From Candidatus Dormiibacterota bacterium (GTDB taxonomy: Bacteria; Chloroflexota; Dormibacteria; UBA8260; Bog-877), in assembly GCA_003164475.1 (NCBI GenBank), contig PLTL01000323.1, forward strand, positions 3,872 through 9,246: 5,375 nt of DNA. The letters are read 5' to 3'. The translations under genes were made by a program, and so were the position numbers. Positions within the stretch are counted from its first letter, which is position 1. Each line of letters opens with the position of its first letter. Shown piece after piece: positions 5,320 to 5,375 of the stretch. The notes beneath the pieces were generated by a model, which saw only the letters and a list, made by a program, of their open reading frames with translations, did no database searches and was not told the origin of the DNA.

Positions 5320-5375
5320 GTGAAGACCAAAGCTCTCTCCCGCGACTTGCTCCACAAGATGGATGCCTACTGGCG
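5320..5375 (+). CDS. Phosphoketolase (xylulose-5-phosphate/fructose-6-phosphate) N-terminus, partial at the right edge
   Basis: Eighteen whole codons from GTG are visible, reading MKTKALSRDLLHKMDAYW followed by the first two bases of an Arg codon (CG). The stretch LLHKMDAYWR matches the start of XFP-family phosphoketolases, where a D-x-YWR-A-x-NYLS segment opens the thiamine-diphosphate-dependent enzyme of about 800 residues. These cytosolic enzymes cleave xylulose 5-phosphate and/or fructose 6-phosphate with phosphate to acetyl phosphate plus glyceraldehyde 3-phosphate or erythrose 4-phosphate. The gene follows the GH65 fusion on the same strand by 243 bases, with a terminator-like hairpin between, so it may have its own promoter while belonging to the same sugar-phosphate pathway. 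Only the extreme N-terminus is seen, so substrate preference and intactness cannot be judged. Confidence 0.78.
   Translation, partial: MKTKALSRDLLHKMDAYW

Noticed and set aside
4736..5323. Plus-strand 195-codon ORF running over the end of the fusion and into the spacer
   Set aside because: Its first part is the GH65 C-terminal domain in a shifted frame, and the tail has no similarity to known proteins; it ends where the phosphoketolase-like gene begins.

Overview
The window is GC-rich bacterial DNA with strongly G/C-ending codons. In 2041-2100, for example, 18 of 20 codons of the main gene end in G or C. Gene content and protein wording suggest a high-GC Actinobacteria-like organism: an actinobacterial-style XdhC with a GAVDF Rossmann loop, and a GH65 protein of the mycobacterial Rv3400/Rv3401 type. 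I cannot place it more finely from sequence alone.

Layout. (1) 1-872, minus strand: an XdhC/CoxI-family gene, running off the left edge with 290 codons visible. It is open across the whole edge but lacks its stop inside the window. (2) 873-1785: a 913-base region between divergent genes with no convincing long gene. It holds promoter-like AT-richer islands, several GC-rich hairpins and palindromes, and two short ORFs whose stops overlap the start of the next gene as ATGA. (3) 1786-5076, plus strand: one 1096-residue fusion of an N-terminal HAD beta-phosphoglucomutase-type domain to a complete glycoside hydrolase family 65 (GH65) domain. A second start, GTG at 1879, has a much better Shine-Dalgarno. 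(4) 5077-5319: a spacer with a terminator-like hairpin and a cluster of mutually exclusive stems. (5) 5320-5375, plus strand: the first 18 codons of what looks like a xylulose-5-phosphate/fructose-6-phosphate phosphoketolase, cut by the right edge.

How the genes may work together. GH65 phosphorylases split an alpha-glucosidic disaccharide with phosphate, giving beta-glucose 1-phosphate. The fused beta-phosphoglucomutase would convert that to glucose 6-phosphate. A phosphoketolase would then draw sugar phosphates (F6P/X5P) off to acetyl phosphate. The right two thirds of the window therefore reads as a sugar-phosphate catabolic module. XdhC, a molybdenum-cofactor maturation factor for xanthine/CO-dehydrogenase-type enzymes, is transcribed away from it and is probably functionally separate.

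I see no tRNA, rRNA, CRISPR array, insertion sequence or known riboswitch. Nothing here looks like a wholly new system. The items most worth checking are the enzyme fusion and its substrate, the true start of the fusion, and the two overlapping short ORFs.
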